From PoT sp049331405 (GTDB lineage: Bacteria; Planctomycetota; Planctomycetia; Isosphaerales; Isosphaeraceae), in the NCBI RefSeq assembly GCF_049331405.1, contig NZ_CP186274.1, forward strand, positions 7,316,001 to 7,380,000: 64,000 nucleotides of DNA, written 5' to 3'. This document shows positions 37,644 to 47,211 of this stretch, piece after piece (position 1 is the stretch's first letter; each line of letters begins with the position of its first letter). The translations under genes and the position numbers were made by a program. The notes under the pieces are model-generated. The model did no database searches. It was not told where the DNA came from and saw nothing but the letters and a program-made list of their open reading frames with translations.

Positions 37644-38174
37644 TCAGGCGCCGGCGGCCGTCTTCAGGGCGGCGATGGCCGGATCATAATCGGGCTCGTT
37701 GGTCATCTCGGAGACGACCTCGACGTAGGTGATCTTGTCCTGCGGGTCGACGACGAACACCGCGCGGGCGAGCAAGGGGATCGGTAGCCCTTGGATCAGG
37801 ACCCCGTACTTCTCGCCGAAGCTGTGGTTGTGGACGTCGGAGAGGTTCTTGACGTTCTCGATGCTCGCCTCGGTGCAGAACCGCTGCTGGGCGAACGGGA
37901 GATCGAGGCTCACGGTGTAGGCCGCGACCTTGTCGCCGAGGGCCTGCAGCTCTTCCGCGAACTTCTTCGTCTGCTTGTTGCAGACCGGCGTGTCGAGCGA
38001 AGGCACGACGTTGAAGAGCCGAGCCTTGCCCGAGGTCCCTGCGAGGTTGATGACCGCGAGCCCGGCCCCGACGCAGGTGAAGTCCGGCGCAGCGTCACCC
38101 GCCTTGAGCTTCGGTCCGACCAGCTCGATCGGATTACCCTTGAACGTGACTTCGCCCTTGCGCGTTTCGGCCAT
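37644..38174 (-). CDS. tpx: Thiol peroxidase (Tpx)
   Basis: Atypical two-Cys peroxiredoxin that reduces peroxides using thioredoxin. 176 residues from ATG 38174 (AAGGA about 10 nt upstream). The N-terminal GEVTFKGNPIELVG block, peroxidatic Cys65 in SLDTPVCNKQ, and resolving Cys100 in QRFCTEA all fit Tpx, whose E. coli residues are Cys61 and Cys95. The frame extends 14 residues upstream to an ATG at 38216, but the internal start matches the family. Confidence 0.95.
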   Translation of the reverse strand: MAETRKGEVTFKGNPIELVGPKLKAGDAAPDFTCVGAGLAVINLAGTSGKARLFNVVPSLDTPVCNKQTKKFAEELQALGDKVAAYTVSLDLPFAQQRFCTEASIENVKNLSDVHNHSFGEKYGVLIQGLPIPLLARAVFVVDPQDKITYVEVVSEMTNEPDYDPAIAALKTAAGA

Positions 38175-38493
38175 GGTATTGATCCTTCGCTTGAGTCCTG
38201 GGGATTTGCCCATCATCTGGGGGCTTTAGGGTAGCCGCCCCCTCGTGCGAATCGCAAGCGGTTACAGGGGTAAACGCCCGGCCCCTCGCCGAGTTTCTCG
38301 ATCCCTTCATGCTCGGACAAGGACCTACACGAACTGGCGAGATCGAGGCGTCCTCGGCAAAGGCGCAGGCCGGTTGAAGCCAGGCAGAATGGAGGGGCCG
38401 CAGGGTCGACGTCTATCGTTCCGGGAAGTCGGCTCGGTATCATTTGAGGGGAGTTGAAGACGCGAACATGGCTTCGGGCACCTCGAGACTGAG
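38175..38493. other. Divergent intergenic region, tpx and mnmG
   Basis: About 319 bases that must hold the promoters of tpx and mnmG. It is GC-rich and I see no confident promoter, RNA gene or coding frame. Confidence 0.4.
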
Positions 38494-40347
38494 ATGACTT
38501 CCAAGCGGCCGGATCCTTATCAATATGACGTCATCGTGGTCGGCGGTGGCCATGCCGGCATCGAAGCGGCCCTAGCTTCGGCTCGTCTCGGTGTGCGGAC
38601 GGCGTTACTCACGATCAATTGCGACGCCGTCGGGCAGATGAGCTGCAACCCGGCCATCGGTGGCGTCGCTAAGGGGCAGATCGTCCGGGAGATCGACGCC
38701 CTCGGCGGTGCGATGGGCGTCATCACCGACGCCACCGCGATCCAGTTCCGGCTCCTGAACCGAGGCAAGGGGCCGGCGATGCATAGCCCCCGCGCCCAGT
38801 GTGACAAGAAGGCCTATCAGAACCTCGCCAAGCTGCTGGTCGAGAAACAAGCCAACCTGACCCTGCGTCAGGAGATGATCGAGTCGCTGATCGTCGACCA
38901 CGGCCGGATCGCGGGCCTGCGCTGTCGAGGCGGTGCGGAGTATCGGGCTCGCGCGGTCGTTGTCACGACCGGGACTTTCCTCCAGGCCCTGATGCACACC
39001 GGCGAGGTGAAGACTGCCGGCGGCCGTGCCGGGGACGTGGCGGCCGAGGGTTTGTCGGGGAGCCTACGCTCATTCGGCTTCGAGCTCCAACGGTTCAAGA
39101 CGGGGACTCCGCCTCGGCTCAACGGGCGGACGATCGACTTCTCGCGCCTCGAGGAGCAGCCGGGGGACGTCGATCCGGCCCCCTTCTCCTTCCTCACCGA
39201 TCGGATCCTCCAGGAACAGCTCCCCTGCCATATCACGACCACGACGCCTGAGGTCCACGACGTCATCCGGGCCAACTTGCATCGCGCCCCGATGTACTCC
39301 GGGCAGATCCAGAGCACCGGCCCGCGCTACTGCCCCTCGATCGAGGATAAGATCGTCCGGTTCGCCGACCGCCAGAACCACCAGATCTTCCTCGAGCCTG
39401 AGGGCCGGGGGACGCTGGAATACTACTGCAACGGTATCTCCACGAGCCTGCCTCGCGACGTCCAGGAGACGATCATCCCCATGATTCCCGGGCTCGAGCA
39501 GGCCGAGATCATGCGGTTCGGCTACGCGGTCGAATACGACTTCGCGCCCCCCACACAGCTCCAATCGAACCTGGAAACGAAGAACGTTCCTGGCCTCTTC
39601 TTCGCAGGGCAGATTAACGGGACGACCGGATATGAGGAGGCCGCCGCCCAGGGATTGCTCGCAGGCATCAACGCGGCCCGAGGCGCACTCGAACTTGAGC
39701 CGTTCGTCGTGGATCGCACCGAGGGCTACATCGGCGTCCTGATCGACGATCTCGTGACTCGAGGTGTCGACGAGCCCTACCGGATGTTCACAAGCCGCGC
39801 CGAGTATCGGCTGCTGCTCCGTTCCGATAACGCCGACCTTCGTCTCACCGCCAGGGGCCGCGAGGTCGGCTCGGTTGACGATGCACGCTGGCAGCGATTC
39901 CAGGCGCGCAAGCAGCAAATCGACTCACTGCGCGAGACGCTCATCTCGACGCGAGTTGAAGGGGATACCCTGTTCCAGATATTGAGGCGTCCTCCCACGA
40001 CCTGGGAGGAACTAGCCGACCTCCATTCCCCGCTCCTTGAGGTCGTCGACGACGTCGGGGCGATCGAACAGGTCACGATCGAAGCCAAGTACGGCGGTTA
40101 TATCGATCGCCAGTCGGTCCAGGTGGAAAGATTCCGCCGCCTGGAACATAAGTCGATCCCCGAGGATTTCGACTTTCGCGGGATTGTTCAACTACGAGCG
40201 GAGGCTCGCGAGAAGTTCCATCGCGTGAGGCCGCGCTCGCTCGGCCAGGCCGGACGCATCAGCGGGATTAATCCGGCCGACATCGCCACGCTCCTCGTTC
40301 ATCTCAAGAAGGTGAGAAATCCACTCCTTCACGGAGAAGAAAGTTAA
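38494..40347 (+). CDS. mnmG: tRNA uridine 5-carboxymethylaminomethyl modification enzyme MnmG (GidA)
   Basis: 617 residues. With MnmE, this FAD enzyme builds the cmnm5 group on wobble U34 of certain tRNAs. Seen: the dinucleotide motif VIVVGGGHAGIEAA near the start, SCNPAIGGVAKGQIVREIDALGG, the PRAQCDKKAY block, GTPPRLNGRTID, and the FFAGQINGTTGYEEAAAQG FAD motif. The C-terminal helical region binds tRNA and MnmE. ATG at 38494. The usual partner rsmG is not adjacent. Confidence 0.97.
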   Translation: MTSKRPDPYQYDVIVVGGGHAGIEAALASARLGVRTALLTINCDAVGQMSCNPAIGGVAKGQIVREIDALGGAMGVITDATAIQFRLLNRGKGPAMHSPRAQCDKKAYQNLAKLLVEKQANLTLRQEMIESLIVDHGRIAGLRCRGGAEYRARAVVVTTGTFLQALMHTGEVKTAGGRAGDVAAEGLSGSLRSFGFELQRFKTGTPPRLNGRTIDFSRLEEQPGDVDPAPFSFLTDRILQEQLPCHITTTTPEVHDVIRANLHRAPMYSGQIQSTGPRYCPSIEDKIVRFADRQNHQIFLEPEGRGTLEYYCNGISTSLPRDVQETIIPMIPGLEQAEIMRFGYAVEYDFAPPTQLQSNLETKNVPGLFFAGQINGTTGYEEAAAQGLLAGINAARGALELEPFVVDRTEGYIGVLIDDLVTRGVDEPYRMFTSRAEYRLLLRSDNADLRLTARGREVGSVDDARWQRFQARKQQIDSLRETLISTRVEGDTLFQILRRPPTTWEELADLHSPLLEVVDDVGAIEQVTIEAKYGGYIDRQSVQVERFRRLEHKSIPEDFDFRGIVQLRAEAREKFHRVRPRSLGQAGRISGINPADIATLLVHLKKVRNPLLHGEES

Positions 40348-40357
40348 GCGTTAACGC
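40348..40357. repeat. Perfect 10-bp palindrome after mnmG
   Basis: GCGTTAACGC is a perfect palindrome right after the mnmG stop, at the start of an AT-richer stretch. It could be a small regulatory site, or chance. Confidence 0.35.
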
Positions 40358-40553
40358 CTATTAATATTCGCAACGAATTTAATGGGCCAGATTAGGCGAT
40401 TGTTGCACTCGGGTTGTTCGGCCAGCCGTCTTCGGAGAGTAAGAACGGATCATTTGTGTGGATTCTGGCGGTTAAGCCTGCCTGGGGTCCTGGGTCGTTT
40501 ATGTGCTTTCGACAACGCGCGTGATCTACGAAGGTCTCTTGCGGTCATTTGGG

Positions 40554-40581
40554 TTGACAGGGTAGGCAGGCACTTTATAAT
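40554..40581 (+). promoter_or_regulatory. Consensus sigma-70 promoter
   Basis: TTGACA at 40554-40559, a 16-base spacer, then TATAAT at 40576-40581. Both hexamers match the sigma-70 consensus exactly, which is rare in this GC-rich window. The expected start of transcription is near 40588, about 229 bases before the response regulator gene. Confidence 0.8.
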
Positions 40582-40587
40582 TGGCTG

Positions 40588-40816
40588 CGTTGGCAATTCT
40601 GGTAAGTTCGTTAGGATCAGCAAACTTTGCTGGTCAAGCATCGCGAAGGGAGATGGGCGGTCTTACGACGGCTTGCCAACCGAGGCCAGCCTGCGTTGAG
40701 AGCGAGCCTAGCAAGGAGGCTTGCACGGCGCCTGACGAGGACTATGGGGGAGGCCCGGGCTCGTCGGCAAGAGGGAGCGATTAAGCCTTAAGCTCGCAGA
40801 ATGGGACGAACTCGAC
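40588..40816 (+). ncRNA. Structured leader or small RNA candidate
   Basis: The transcript expected from the consensus promoter has strong pairing. GTTGGCAA (40589-40596) pairs with TTGCCAAC (40673-40680) and encloses a 9-bp hairpin, GATCAGCAA-ACT-TTGCTGGTC (40615-40635, one G-U). Downstream, GCC-GACGAG pairs with CTCGTCGGC (40730-40768, one bulge), and AGCCT pairs with AGGCT (40705-40721). No known riboswitch, SRP RNA or 6S signature is recognised. It may be a separate small RNA or the 5' leader of the response regulator gene. Confidence 0.45.
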
Positions 40817-41398
40817 ATGAAGACCGTTTTCACGACGGGCGAAGCCGCGAAAATCTGTAAAGTCAGCCAGCAGACGATCATTCGCTGTTTTGACTCGGGC
40901 CAGCTTCGGGGCTTTCGGGTCCCGGGCTCGAGGTTTCGGCGAATCCCTCGCGAGGCGCTTTACCGATTCATGAAAGAAAATAGCATCCCCACCGACGCGC
41001 TCGAGAGCGGTCGGCGGCGGATCTTAATCGTTGACGACGACCAGGCCGTGGTCGATTTGATCTCCGACGTCCTCGCGAACGACTCGCGTTTCGAGACAAA
41101 GGTGGTCAATAACGGGTTCGGCGCGGGTATGCTCGCTAAGGAGTATCACCCGGACTTGATCATCCTGGATGTCATGTTGCCGGATATCAACGGCCAGGCC
41201 GTTTGCGAATTGATCCGACAGGATCCGACGATGTCGGACATCAAGATCATCTGCATCTCCGGTATGGTCGAAGAAGACAAAATCGCCGACCTGCGCAAGT
41301 CCGGGGCGGACGACTTTCTGCACAAGCCGCTCGACATCGATGAATTGATTCGCCGCGTTTGCCGACTCTTGGATATAGAGACGGGTCCGACAGACTGA
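40817..41398 (+). CDS. Response regulator with N-terminal excisionase-type helix-turn-helix
   Basis: 193 residues. The first ~52 are a winged HTH of the excisionase/MerR-like kind (TTGEAAKICKVSQQTIIRCF, then GFRVPGSRFRRIPREAL). Residues 69-186 are a receiver domain with the acidic pocket in ILIVDDDQ, phosphoacceptor Asp118 (LIILDVMLPD) and Lys in FLHKPLD. Unlike most regulators, the DNA-binding part comes first. A histidine kinase gene follows about 110 bases later, so the two may form a pair. A consensus promoter and structured leader lie upstream. Confidence 0.88.
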   Translation: MKTVFTTGEAAKICKVSQQTIIRCFDSGQLRGFRVPGSRFRRIPREALYRFMKENSIPTDALESGRRRILIVDDDQAVVDLISDVLANDSRFETKVVNNGFGAGMLAKEYHPDLIILDVMLPDINGQAVCELIRQDPTMSDIKIICISGMVEEDKIADLRKSGADDFLHKPLDIDELIRRVCRLLDIETGPTD

Positions 41399-41506
41399 CC
41401 CTGGCGAGCGCGCAACAGAGCCTCGACAGGATGTCTTGGCTTGTAAGTCCCTGTCTTTGCGTCATTTAAGTCAGAACTTTTCGCCGACGGGAAGGAGCCC
41501 GGCTCG

Positions 41507-43522
41507 GTGAACGCAACGCCTCCACAAGGTTCGTGGCAGGACGGATTCCGTCGCCAGGTCGAGCGACTGGAAGGTTTGCCGTTGCGCGCCAGTTCCGTTC
41601 GGGTCGCCCTGAACTCCATGAGCGACGGCTCGCAGGCGTTTTCCGACGTTTCTTCTGAAAACAGCCGGTCCCTGACGCCCTTCGAGATCGATCCCGGCTG
41701 GGTTCTTGCCCGGGTGCGAACCAGGGGGGCGTTTGATCCGCTCGATGCCATTATCGAGCGTGATTGGTGGAGCACGACTTCAGGGGCTCTGTCGGCGACC
41801 GAGGCCCTCACACGCCTCTGGAAACACTCCGTAGCAGTCAGCCTGGCCGCTAGGCGACTCGCGCGGGAGGCTGGCGACGATCAGGTCGAGCTCATCACCC
41901 GGGCGGGTTTCCTGTGCTCGCTGGGCTACTGGGCCGTGGCGGCGATTGAGCCTTCGTGGCTGACGGCCTGGTTTGCCGAGCGCGACCCGAAAGCCCGTCG
42001 AGTCCTGGAAGGCTCCCGGCTCGGGGTCGACATCACCAAACTCGGGCGTTGGCTCGCCGAGCGGTGGGGGTGTGGGCGATTCCTCGCCGACGCGGCCTGG
42101 CTCCACACCGATCGCGACCGAGGGATTAACGCCGTCGCCGGCGACCCCAGGCGACTTGGCTTCATCCAGGAAGCCTATGCGATTGCCGAGCGGTCTCCCT
42201 GGTCGCTCATGGCCCCCGAGGTGAGGGAACTCGCCAACTCGGATTCGCGTCTCCGCCTGCTCATCGCCGAGGTGCAGATCCATTGCGGCGGGCCGTTCGT
42301 CGAGACGGACGCGACCACGCATGAGCTCAAACTCTCTCGCTCCAATGCCGGACTCAGGAAGCAACTTGCCCGTAGCGAGGCGGAAGCTTCGACGCGAGGG
42401 GATCTGATCAGGGCCCTCGGCGAATCCGTCCCGACCGAGTCGCCCGAGACCTGGTCCGAGCGAGCGGGCCTCGCCTTTTGCACCCCGCCGGGTGTCGCCA
42501 CGGCGAGGGTCGTCTGGAAAGGGCCAGGTGCCCAGCCGTCGCCCACGCAGGAGCCGTCAGCGAACGACCGCTCACCAGCTCGCAAGTTTGAGCTCTCGGA
42601 TCGTGGCGAGCCGACCGCGGACATCGAGCTCTGGGGCGACTTCAAGGACGACTCAACCCTCTCGCAGATCGAAGGGGTCCTGCCCGCCTGGCAAGCCTGG
42701 GCGGCCCTGCTGGCGGGTCGGACCGACTTGGAACTGCGTCTCGACGAAGCCGTGCGTGTCTATCGCGACCACGTCGAGACCGAGGAACCTCGGCTTCGCC
42801 GTTCCAAGATCGACTCGCTGGCGGAATTCGCCGCCGGCGCGGGGCATGAGCTTAACAATCCACTGGCGGTCATCGTGGGGCGTGCCCAACTCCTCATGGG
42901 CAAGGAGCAAGAGCCCACCTCGATCCGATCCCTCGGGGCCATCCTGACCCAGGCCAAGCGCACACATCGCATCCTCCGCGACCTGATGTTCGTCGCCAGG
43001 ACGCCCGAGCCAAGGCCACGATTCTGCTCACCCGACGAACTGGTCCGCGCCAGCGTCCGCGAGTTCCGCCCCGAGGCCGAGGCGCGAGGCGTCCGCCTCC
43101 AGGCCGAGGAGACGACGGGCCTGCGAGTCTGGACCGACCCCGACGCCTTCCGACACGTGCTCGACGTGCTCATCAGGAACGCGCTCGAATCCACCCCCAA
43201 GGGGGGAAATGTCCAGATCAGGCTCGAAGGGGATGCCGAGTCATTGCGGTGGTCGGTCCGCGACTCGGGGCGTGGGATCACGCTGGAAGAGGGGCAACAC
43301 CTGTTCGACCCGTTCTTCTGCGGGCGTCAGGCGGGTCGAGGCCTGGGGCTTGGCCTTTCGCGTGCGGCGAAGATCGTCTCGCAGGCCGGGGGCGAGCTCC
43401 AGTGGAGCTCCACCCCTGGGCATGGCACGTTGTTCCGTGTCCACCTGCCCCTCCAGGCCCCGCCGAAGTCACCCACGGCGGAGCCCGAGAGGTCAGGGCT
43501 TGAAGCCAAGGGCGACGCTTAA
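41507..43522 (+). CDS. Soluble sensor histidine kinase with HDOD-like N-terminal region
   Basis: 671 residues from GTG 41507 (AAGGAG about 10 nt upstream). No membrane helix is seen, so it is cytoplasmic. Residues about 95-250 are helical and resemble an HDOD-type domain (LTRLWKHSVAVSLAARRLA). A variable middle follows. The dimerisation H-box is AAGAGHELNNPLAVIVGRAQ with phospho-His447, followed by an ATPase domain with IRNALEST (N box), DSGRGI (G1) and GLGLGLSRA (G2). It probably phosphorylates the response regulator encoded just upstream. Its stop codon shares TTAA with the converging HNH gene. Confidence 0.88.
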   Translation: MNATPPQGSWQDGFRRQVERLEGLPLRASSVRVALNSMSDGSQAFSDVSSENSRSLTPFEIDPGWVLARVRTRGAFDPLDAIIERDWWSTTSGALSATEALTRLWKHSVAVSLAARRLAREAGDDQVELITRAGFLCSLGYWAVAAIEPSWLTAWFAERDPKARRVLEGSRLGVDITKLGRWLAERWGCGRFLADAAWLHTDRDRGINAVAGDPRRLGFIQEAYAIAERSPWSLMAPEVRELANSDSRLRLLIAEVQIHCGGPFVETDATTHELKLSRSNAGLRKQLARSEAEASTRGDLIRALGESVPTESPETWSERAGLAFCTPPGVATARVVWKGPGAQPSPTQEPSANDRSPARKFELSDRGEPTADIELWGDFKDDSTLSQIEGVLPAWQAWAALLAGRTDLELRLDEAVRVYRDHVETEEPRLRRSKIDSLAEFAAGAGHELNNPLAVIVGRAQLLMGKEQEPTSIRSLGAILTQAKRTHRILRDLMFVARTPEPRPRFCSPDELVRASVREFRPEAEARGVRLQAEETTGLRVWTDPDAFRHVLDVLIRNALESTPKGGNVQIRLEGDAESLRWSVRDSGRGITLEEGQHLFDPFFCGRQAGRGLGLGLSRAAKIVSQAGGELQWSSTPGHGTLFRVHLPLQAPPKSPTAEPERSGLEAKGDA

Positions 43523-43833
43523 CCGGCCTGCACCGAGGCAATACCCGCGGCCAGGACCATCGAGTCGGCGATTTCGTGACAGTCGTCGCAGAGATACGTC
43601 ACGTTCAACGGCTCGGAATAGTCCCAATGGTGCCGTTCCAGGCGTCGTCGCCTGCGACACCAAACACAACACTTGGGCCGCATGATCATGCCGAGTTGCT
43701 CGGCAAGGGCGGCCGCATAACGCGCGGAACGCGTGCGGATCCTCCTTGGCCGGAGCATGTCCAGGCTGATTTCCAAGTGGCGGCGAAGGCGGGCGAGTTT
43801 GGCGTAATGGCGGTTCCGTCGGCCTTTTTTCAT
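43519..43833 (-). CDS. Small HNH-like zinc protein
   Basis: 104 residues, strongly basic at the N-terminus. The C-terminal part reads CVWC, then ERHHWDYSEPLNVTYL, then CDDCH: the CxxC...HH.DY..PL....LC..CH pattern of small phage-type HNH-like proteins. It may bind or nick DNA, though a full HNH nuclease active site is not certain. ATG at 43833 has a weak AGGT site. The stop overlaps the histidine kinase stop from the other strand. This kind of gene is often phage-derived, but no other phage gene is near. Confidence 0.7.
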   Translation of the reverse strand: MKKGRRNRHYAKLARLRRHLEISLDMLRPRRIRTRSARYAAALAEQLGMIMRPKCCVWCRRRRRLERHHWDYSEPLNVTYLCDDCHEIADSMVLAAGIASVQAG

Positions 43834-44570
43834 GATGAGTTACCTGTGCTGAAAACCCTGGGACCTTCCCGAAGACGACGTGAGGAGGGTGGTTTCCAAG
43901 CCGAGCACGAGCCCCTGACGGACTCGTCAAGGCTTTCTGGTAACAGGACAACTACAATTGAAGTGTAGAGCAAAGATCGGACCAAGTCGAATGCGGACTG
44001 TAATTTGGAAGGGTTTCATGCGAGTTACATATCACTAAGGATTCTGAGGAGTTTCCGGGTTCACCTTATTGTAATCATTCACCTGTCACACTTCGGCCAC
44101 CTGATCGCTAAATGGCGTACGCAATCCAGCGACGCAACTCTTCAAGTCGCATGGCTGCTAATTTGTTGAATATGACCTCGCGAGCATGGGAAGCTCGGGG
44201 CGTCCCGGTGAAACGGGTATCGACCCAACGCTTTGATTCAAGACAATTTGCGAGCAATGGGTGCGGACGCAGGTTCGACCAAATCGCTGACGATGAGCGC
44301 TCGGCGGATTGCTCTTAGGATTTGGAGATGGAAATCGGTAGGGAGGTTCGCTCGGGTTCGTGATCGCAATTGGCGCGAGTGAGGAACGCCTGTGCGATTT
44401 GCGTTCGGGAGGGGGGGGCGGGAGATATGTAATAAGCGTGAGGAGAGGGAGGGCCGCTGGTGGCCTACCACAGCCACCAGCGTTGCCGGACGACGAGCCC
44501 CCGAATTCCTACTTATCCATCACTTATGCCTGGAAGCAGGCACAAGTGACGCTCGGAGTTGAGGGCTGTC
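43834..44570. other. Long intergenic region
   Basis: About 737 bases with no convincing gene. Short open frames exist but have no coding character or good ribosome sites. The only structure I can support is a 10-bp perfect hairpin at 44455-44482 (entered separately). Confidence 0.45.
44455..44482 (-). terminator. Candidate terminator after the ROK kinase gene
   Basis: CGCTGGTGGC (44455-44464) pairs perfectly with GCCACCAGCG (44473-44482) around an 8-base loop, about 90 bases past the stop of the minus-strand kinase gene. There is no T run, so it may work with Rho or be a processing hairpin. Confidence 0.5.
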
Positions 44571-45560
44571 TCAGTTGCTGCCCAGGAAGCGTTCTCGGGC
44601 GAGCAATGCGGCCCCGAGGATCCCGGCGTCGTCGCCCAGGGCGGCGCGGACGATCTTGATCTTGGCTTCCTGGTCGATGATGGCCTGGCGACGGGCCGAG
44701 GTCCGGACCAGGTCGACGAACGAGTCGCCGAGGGCCCCCGTGACGCCGCCGCCGATGATCACGATCTCGGGGCCGAAGACGTTCATCAGGCTCCCCAGGC
44801 CGAGGCCCAGGAAGTGCGCCGCGCGATGGACCTCGCGCAGGGCGACGGGGTCGCCAATGGCGACGGCCGCGGCGAGTTCCCCGCTCTTGAGTCGCCCCGA
44901 CTTCTTGGAGAGCTTCTCGCGGAGGACCGTGGGAACCCCTTTGCGGATCGCCTTATCAATGCGACGGGCGATGGCGGTCTTGCTGGCGAGGGCTTCCATG
45001 CAGCCCCGGGCTCCGCAGCCGCATTTGGGGCCGCCCGCCTTGAGGACGATGTGGCCGATCTCGCCCGCGTTGCCGGTCGCACCCGTGACCACCTGGCCTC
45101 GGTCGATCAGGCAGCCGCCGATCCCGGTGCCGACGAAGGCGGCGATGATGTTCTCGTAGCCGACCCCCGCGCCGAGCTTGAATTCGCCGTAGCCGCCGAC
45201 TCGCACGTCGTTTTGCACGAGCACCGGCCGATTCAGCTTGCCGGCGAGGTCGGGCCCGAGGGGGAAGTTCTGGACGTTCAGGTTCGAGCTGAAGAGGATG
45301 ACCCCGGAGTCCGGATCGAGAGGACCCGGCGAACCCACGCCCGCGGCGGCGATATCCGTGGCGGAGACCTTGGCTTCGGCGAGCGCATCCTGGACGCACC
45401 CGACGATCGTGTCGAGGATCGCCTGGGCTCCCTCCTTCGCGGGAGTGTTCCGCTTGCCGCGGCCCAGGATGCGATTCTCGGCGCTCACTACCCCCGCCAG
45501 TACTTTGGTGCCGCCCAGGTCGATGCCAACCACGGGGGGGCCGGACCCCAGCCCTGCCAT
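44571..45560 (-). CDS. ROK family sugar kinase (glucokinase-like)
   Basis: 329 residues. ATP-binding GIDLGGTKVLAGVV at the N-terminus, catalytic Asp in VLVQNDVRVGGYGEF, and the ROK zinc motif GEIGHIVLKAGG followed by CGCGARGCMEALAS are all present. It should phosphorylate glucose or a related sugar in the cytoplasm. There is no N-terminal helix-turn-helix, so it is an enzyme rather than a ROK repressor. ATG at 45560. It stands alone, so the sugar is inferred only from the family. Confidence 0.93.
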   Translation of the reverse strand: MAGLGSGPPVVGIDLGGTKVLAGVVSAENRILGRGKRNTPAKEGAQAILDTIVGCVQDALAEAKVSATDIAAAGVGSPGPLDPDSGVILFSSNLNVQNFPLGPDLAGKLNRPVLVQNDVRVGGYGEFKLGAGVGYENIIAAFVGTGIGGCLIDRGQVVTGATGNAGEIGHIVLKAGGPKCGCGARGCMEALASKTAIARRIDKAIRKGVPTVLREKLSKKSGRLKSGELAAAVAIGDPVALREVHRAAHFLGLGLGSLMNVFGPEIVIIGGGVTGALGDSFVDLVRTSARRQAIIDQEAKIKIVRAALGDDAGILGAALLARERFLGSN

Positions 45561-46137
45561 ACGCTCTAGCTCCCTGGAAGAAAGCGGACCCGATGTCGCG
45601 CGTATCGACGCACGCGGAGGTCACGGCGCGATCTTAACCTATCCTTGCTAAGTTGGGAAATCTAAGCATTCTGAAATTCCGCGCCATTCCTTCACAGCCG
45701 CCATCGGTCTGCTTGATTCGGTCAAATGCTTGCCTGTTGAAAGTTATACGGCCAAACCCGCCAATGGGATGGTTCGGATCAGAGGTCACGTCTGGAGGCC
45801 GTTGGTTGGGCCCGCGCTGTCGAGATCATCGGAATTAGCGGTCGGGGGCCTTGCGTCTTAAGTCTCGCCTGAATTCGTTCATTGAAGCTTGTCGTCGGCG
45901 ATCTGGCTGATGGAATCGCTGAGGGGTGGATCGGTATCGTTGGCCGGAACTGACCAAAGGTGGGGGATCGGTTCTCCGGTTCTGGACGCTCCTGAAGAGC
46001 ACTCCGATCGGGTATGATGAATCGCCGTCGCCGATGTCGAGGAACCGACGATGGGTTCGTCCAATGTGTCGGCGGCACACCCGAGGAATGACGCTGGGTC
46101 CTTCATGCGACCCGGACCTGCCCCGCAAGGATACTCC
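45561..46137. other. Divergent intergenic region
   Basis: About 577 bases between the ROK kinase and the first of two related membrane proteins. It is AT-richer in the middle (45650-45760). Promoters for both genes are expected; none is clear. No RNA gene seen. Confidence 0.4.
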
Positions 46138-46968
46138 ATGGATTCCGCCTCCGTCGATCGTCCGGTCTCTCCTCGCCCGAAACTCGCCAAGACGATCGGG
46201 GTCTTGAACGTTCTCTTCGGCCTCCCCCTCTTCTTCTGCGGATTGGTGTTGCTCCAACCCGTCGCGCCGACGCTCGCCCAGTTCGAGGTGTTGACGTACG
46301 AGCCCGAATCCTGGCAGTACATGTACGAGCAACAGCGGTCGATGCTCATCGAGAGGCTGAAGGCCCAGGAAGCGGCGCTGAAGGACGAGTCGGCGAAGCA
46401 GGCGATCCGGCAGCAGCGGATTGAGTTTGAGAACAAGGACGCGAAGATCGCCGACCAGCTCGATCAGAAGGTCGTCAACCGCGGGCTTGAACGATTCACG
46501 TGGTACCTCTGGGCCGACATCCTCACCGGGGCGATCCTGAATCTGTTGATGCTGGCTTCGGGGATCGGCGTCTTCCAGTTGCACGAGTGGGCGCGTCGGA
46601 TGGCGATCTGGGTTGCGTCGTTGAAGATCGTCCGGCTCATCTTCCTCGCGATCTTCTTCCTCGCCGTGGTGGTCACACCCTTATCGAAGTTTTGCCTGGC
46701 GGTGATGAACACCGACCTCGGGAAGGTTCTCGTCGCCTCGGGCTATCAGGCCGAAGGCAACTCGCCTGCGCCGGGGGTTCCTGCCGCCAGTAGCTTTGAA
46801 GCCCAACTCCTGGCTTTCTCCACCATCTCGACGATCTTCTTCACATTCGTCGCCATCCTCTATCCCACCATCTCGCTCATCCTTCTCACCCGCCCGAGCA
46901 CGCGGGTCGCCTGCGAGGAAGCCTCGGCCGCGCTCGTCGACGACTCCTCCAACGAAGACTCGTACTGA
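46138..46968 (+). CDS. Membrane protein of unknown function, paralogue 1
   Basis: 276 residues from ATG 46138 (AAGGA 6 nt upstream). Layout: one membrane helix near the N-terminus (TIGVLNVLFGLPLFFCGLVLL), a hydrophilic, probably coiled-coil segment of about 90 residues (RSMLIERLKAQEAALKDE), then three further helices (DILTGAILNLLMLASGIGVF, IVRLIFLAIFFLAVVV, ISTIFFTFVAILYPTISLIL) and a short acidic tail. The next gene has the same plan and shares the LNVLF, WAD, TG.L.NL..LASG and KIVRL patterns, so the two are paralogues. No function is known to me. Confidence 0.75.
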   Translation: MDSASVDRPVSPRPKLAKTIGVLNVLFGLPLFFCGLVLLQPVAPTLAQFEVLTYEPESWQYMYEQQRSMLIERLKAQEAALKDESAKQAIRQQRIEFENKDAKIADQLDQKVVNRGLERFTWYLWADILTGAILNLLMLASGIGVFQLHEWARRMAIWVASLKIVRLIFLAIFFLAVVVTPLSKFCLAVMNTDLGKVLVASGYQAEGNSPAPGVPAASSFEAQLLAFSTISTIFFTFVAILYPTISLILLTRPSTRVACEEASAALVDDSSNEDSY

Positions 46969-47211
46969 TACGAGCCGAGGTGGCATCCCCAGTTGGCGAG
47001 TGACTGGCGAGATCGCGCCTCCGCTCGCCGCTTGTTATTGGCTATGACACGTGTAAGATTTGGACGGCTCGGGAGCTTATTTTTCTGACGTCCGATCGGG
47101 AATGAAGTCGCATTTCTCGAGGGCCTGCGAAATCATGGCGAGGTCGCGACGAATGCTCCCTGAACATGTTGCGATGCCAGACGCCCGAGTCTAAGTGGAG
47201 AAACGTCCCTC

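Noticed and set aside
40588..40680. Match to SRP RNA or 6S RNA
   Set aside because: A GGTCA...GAAGGGAG stretch looks a little like the SRP tip, but the symmetric loops and tetraloop of SRP are absent, and no 6S-like bubble is visible.
40581..40784. Short open frame over the structured leader
   Set aside because: It starts inside the -10 region, has no coding character, and overlaps conserved-looking stems.
43834..44318. Short open frames after the HNH gene
   Set aside because: They have no good ribosome sites and no coding character.
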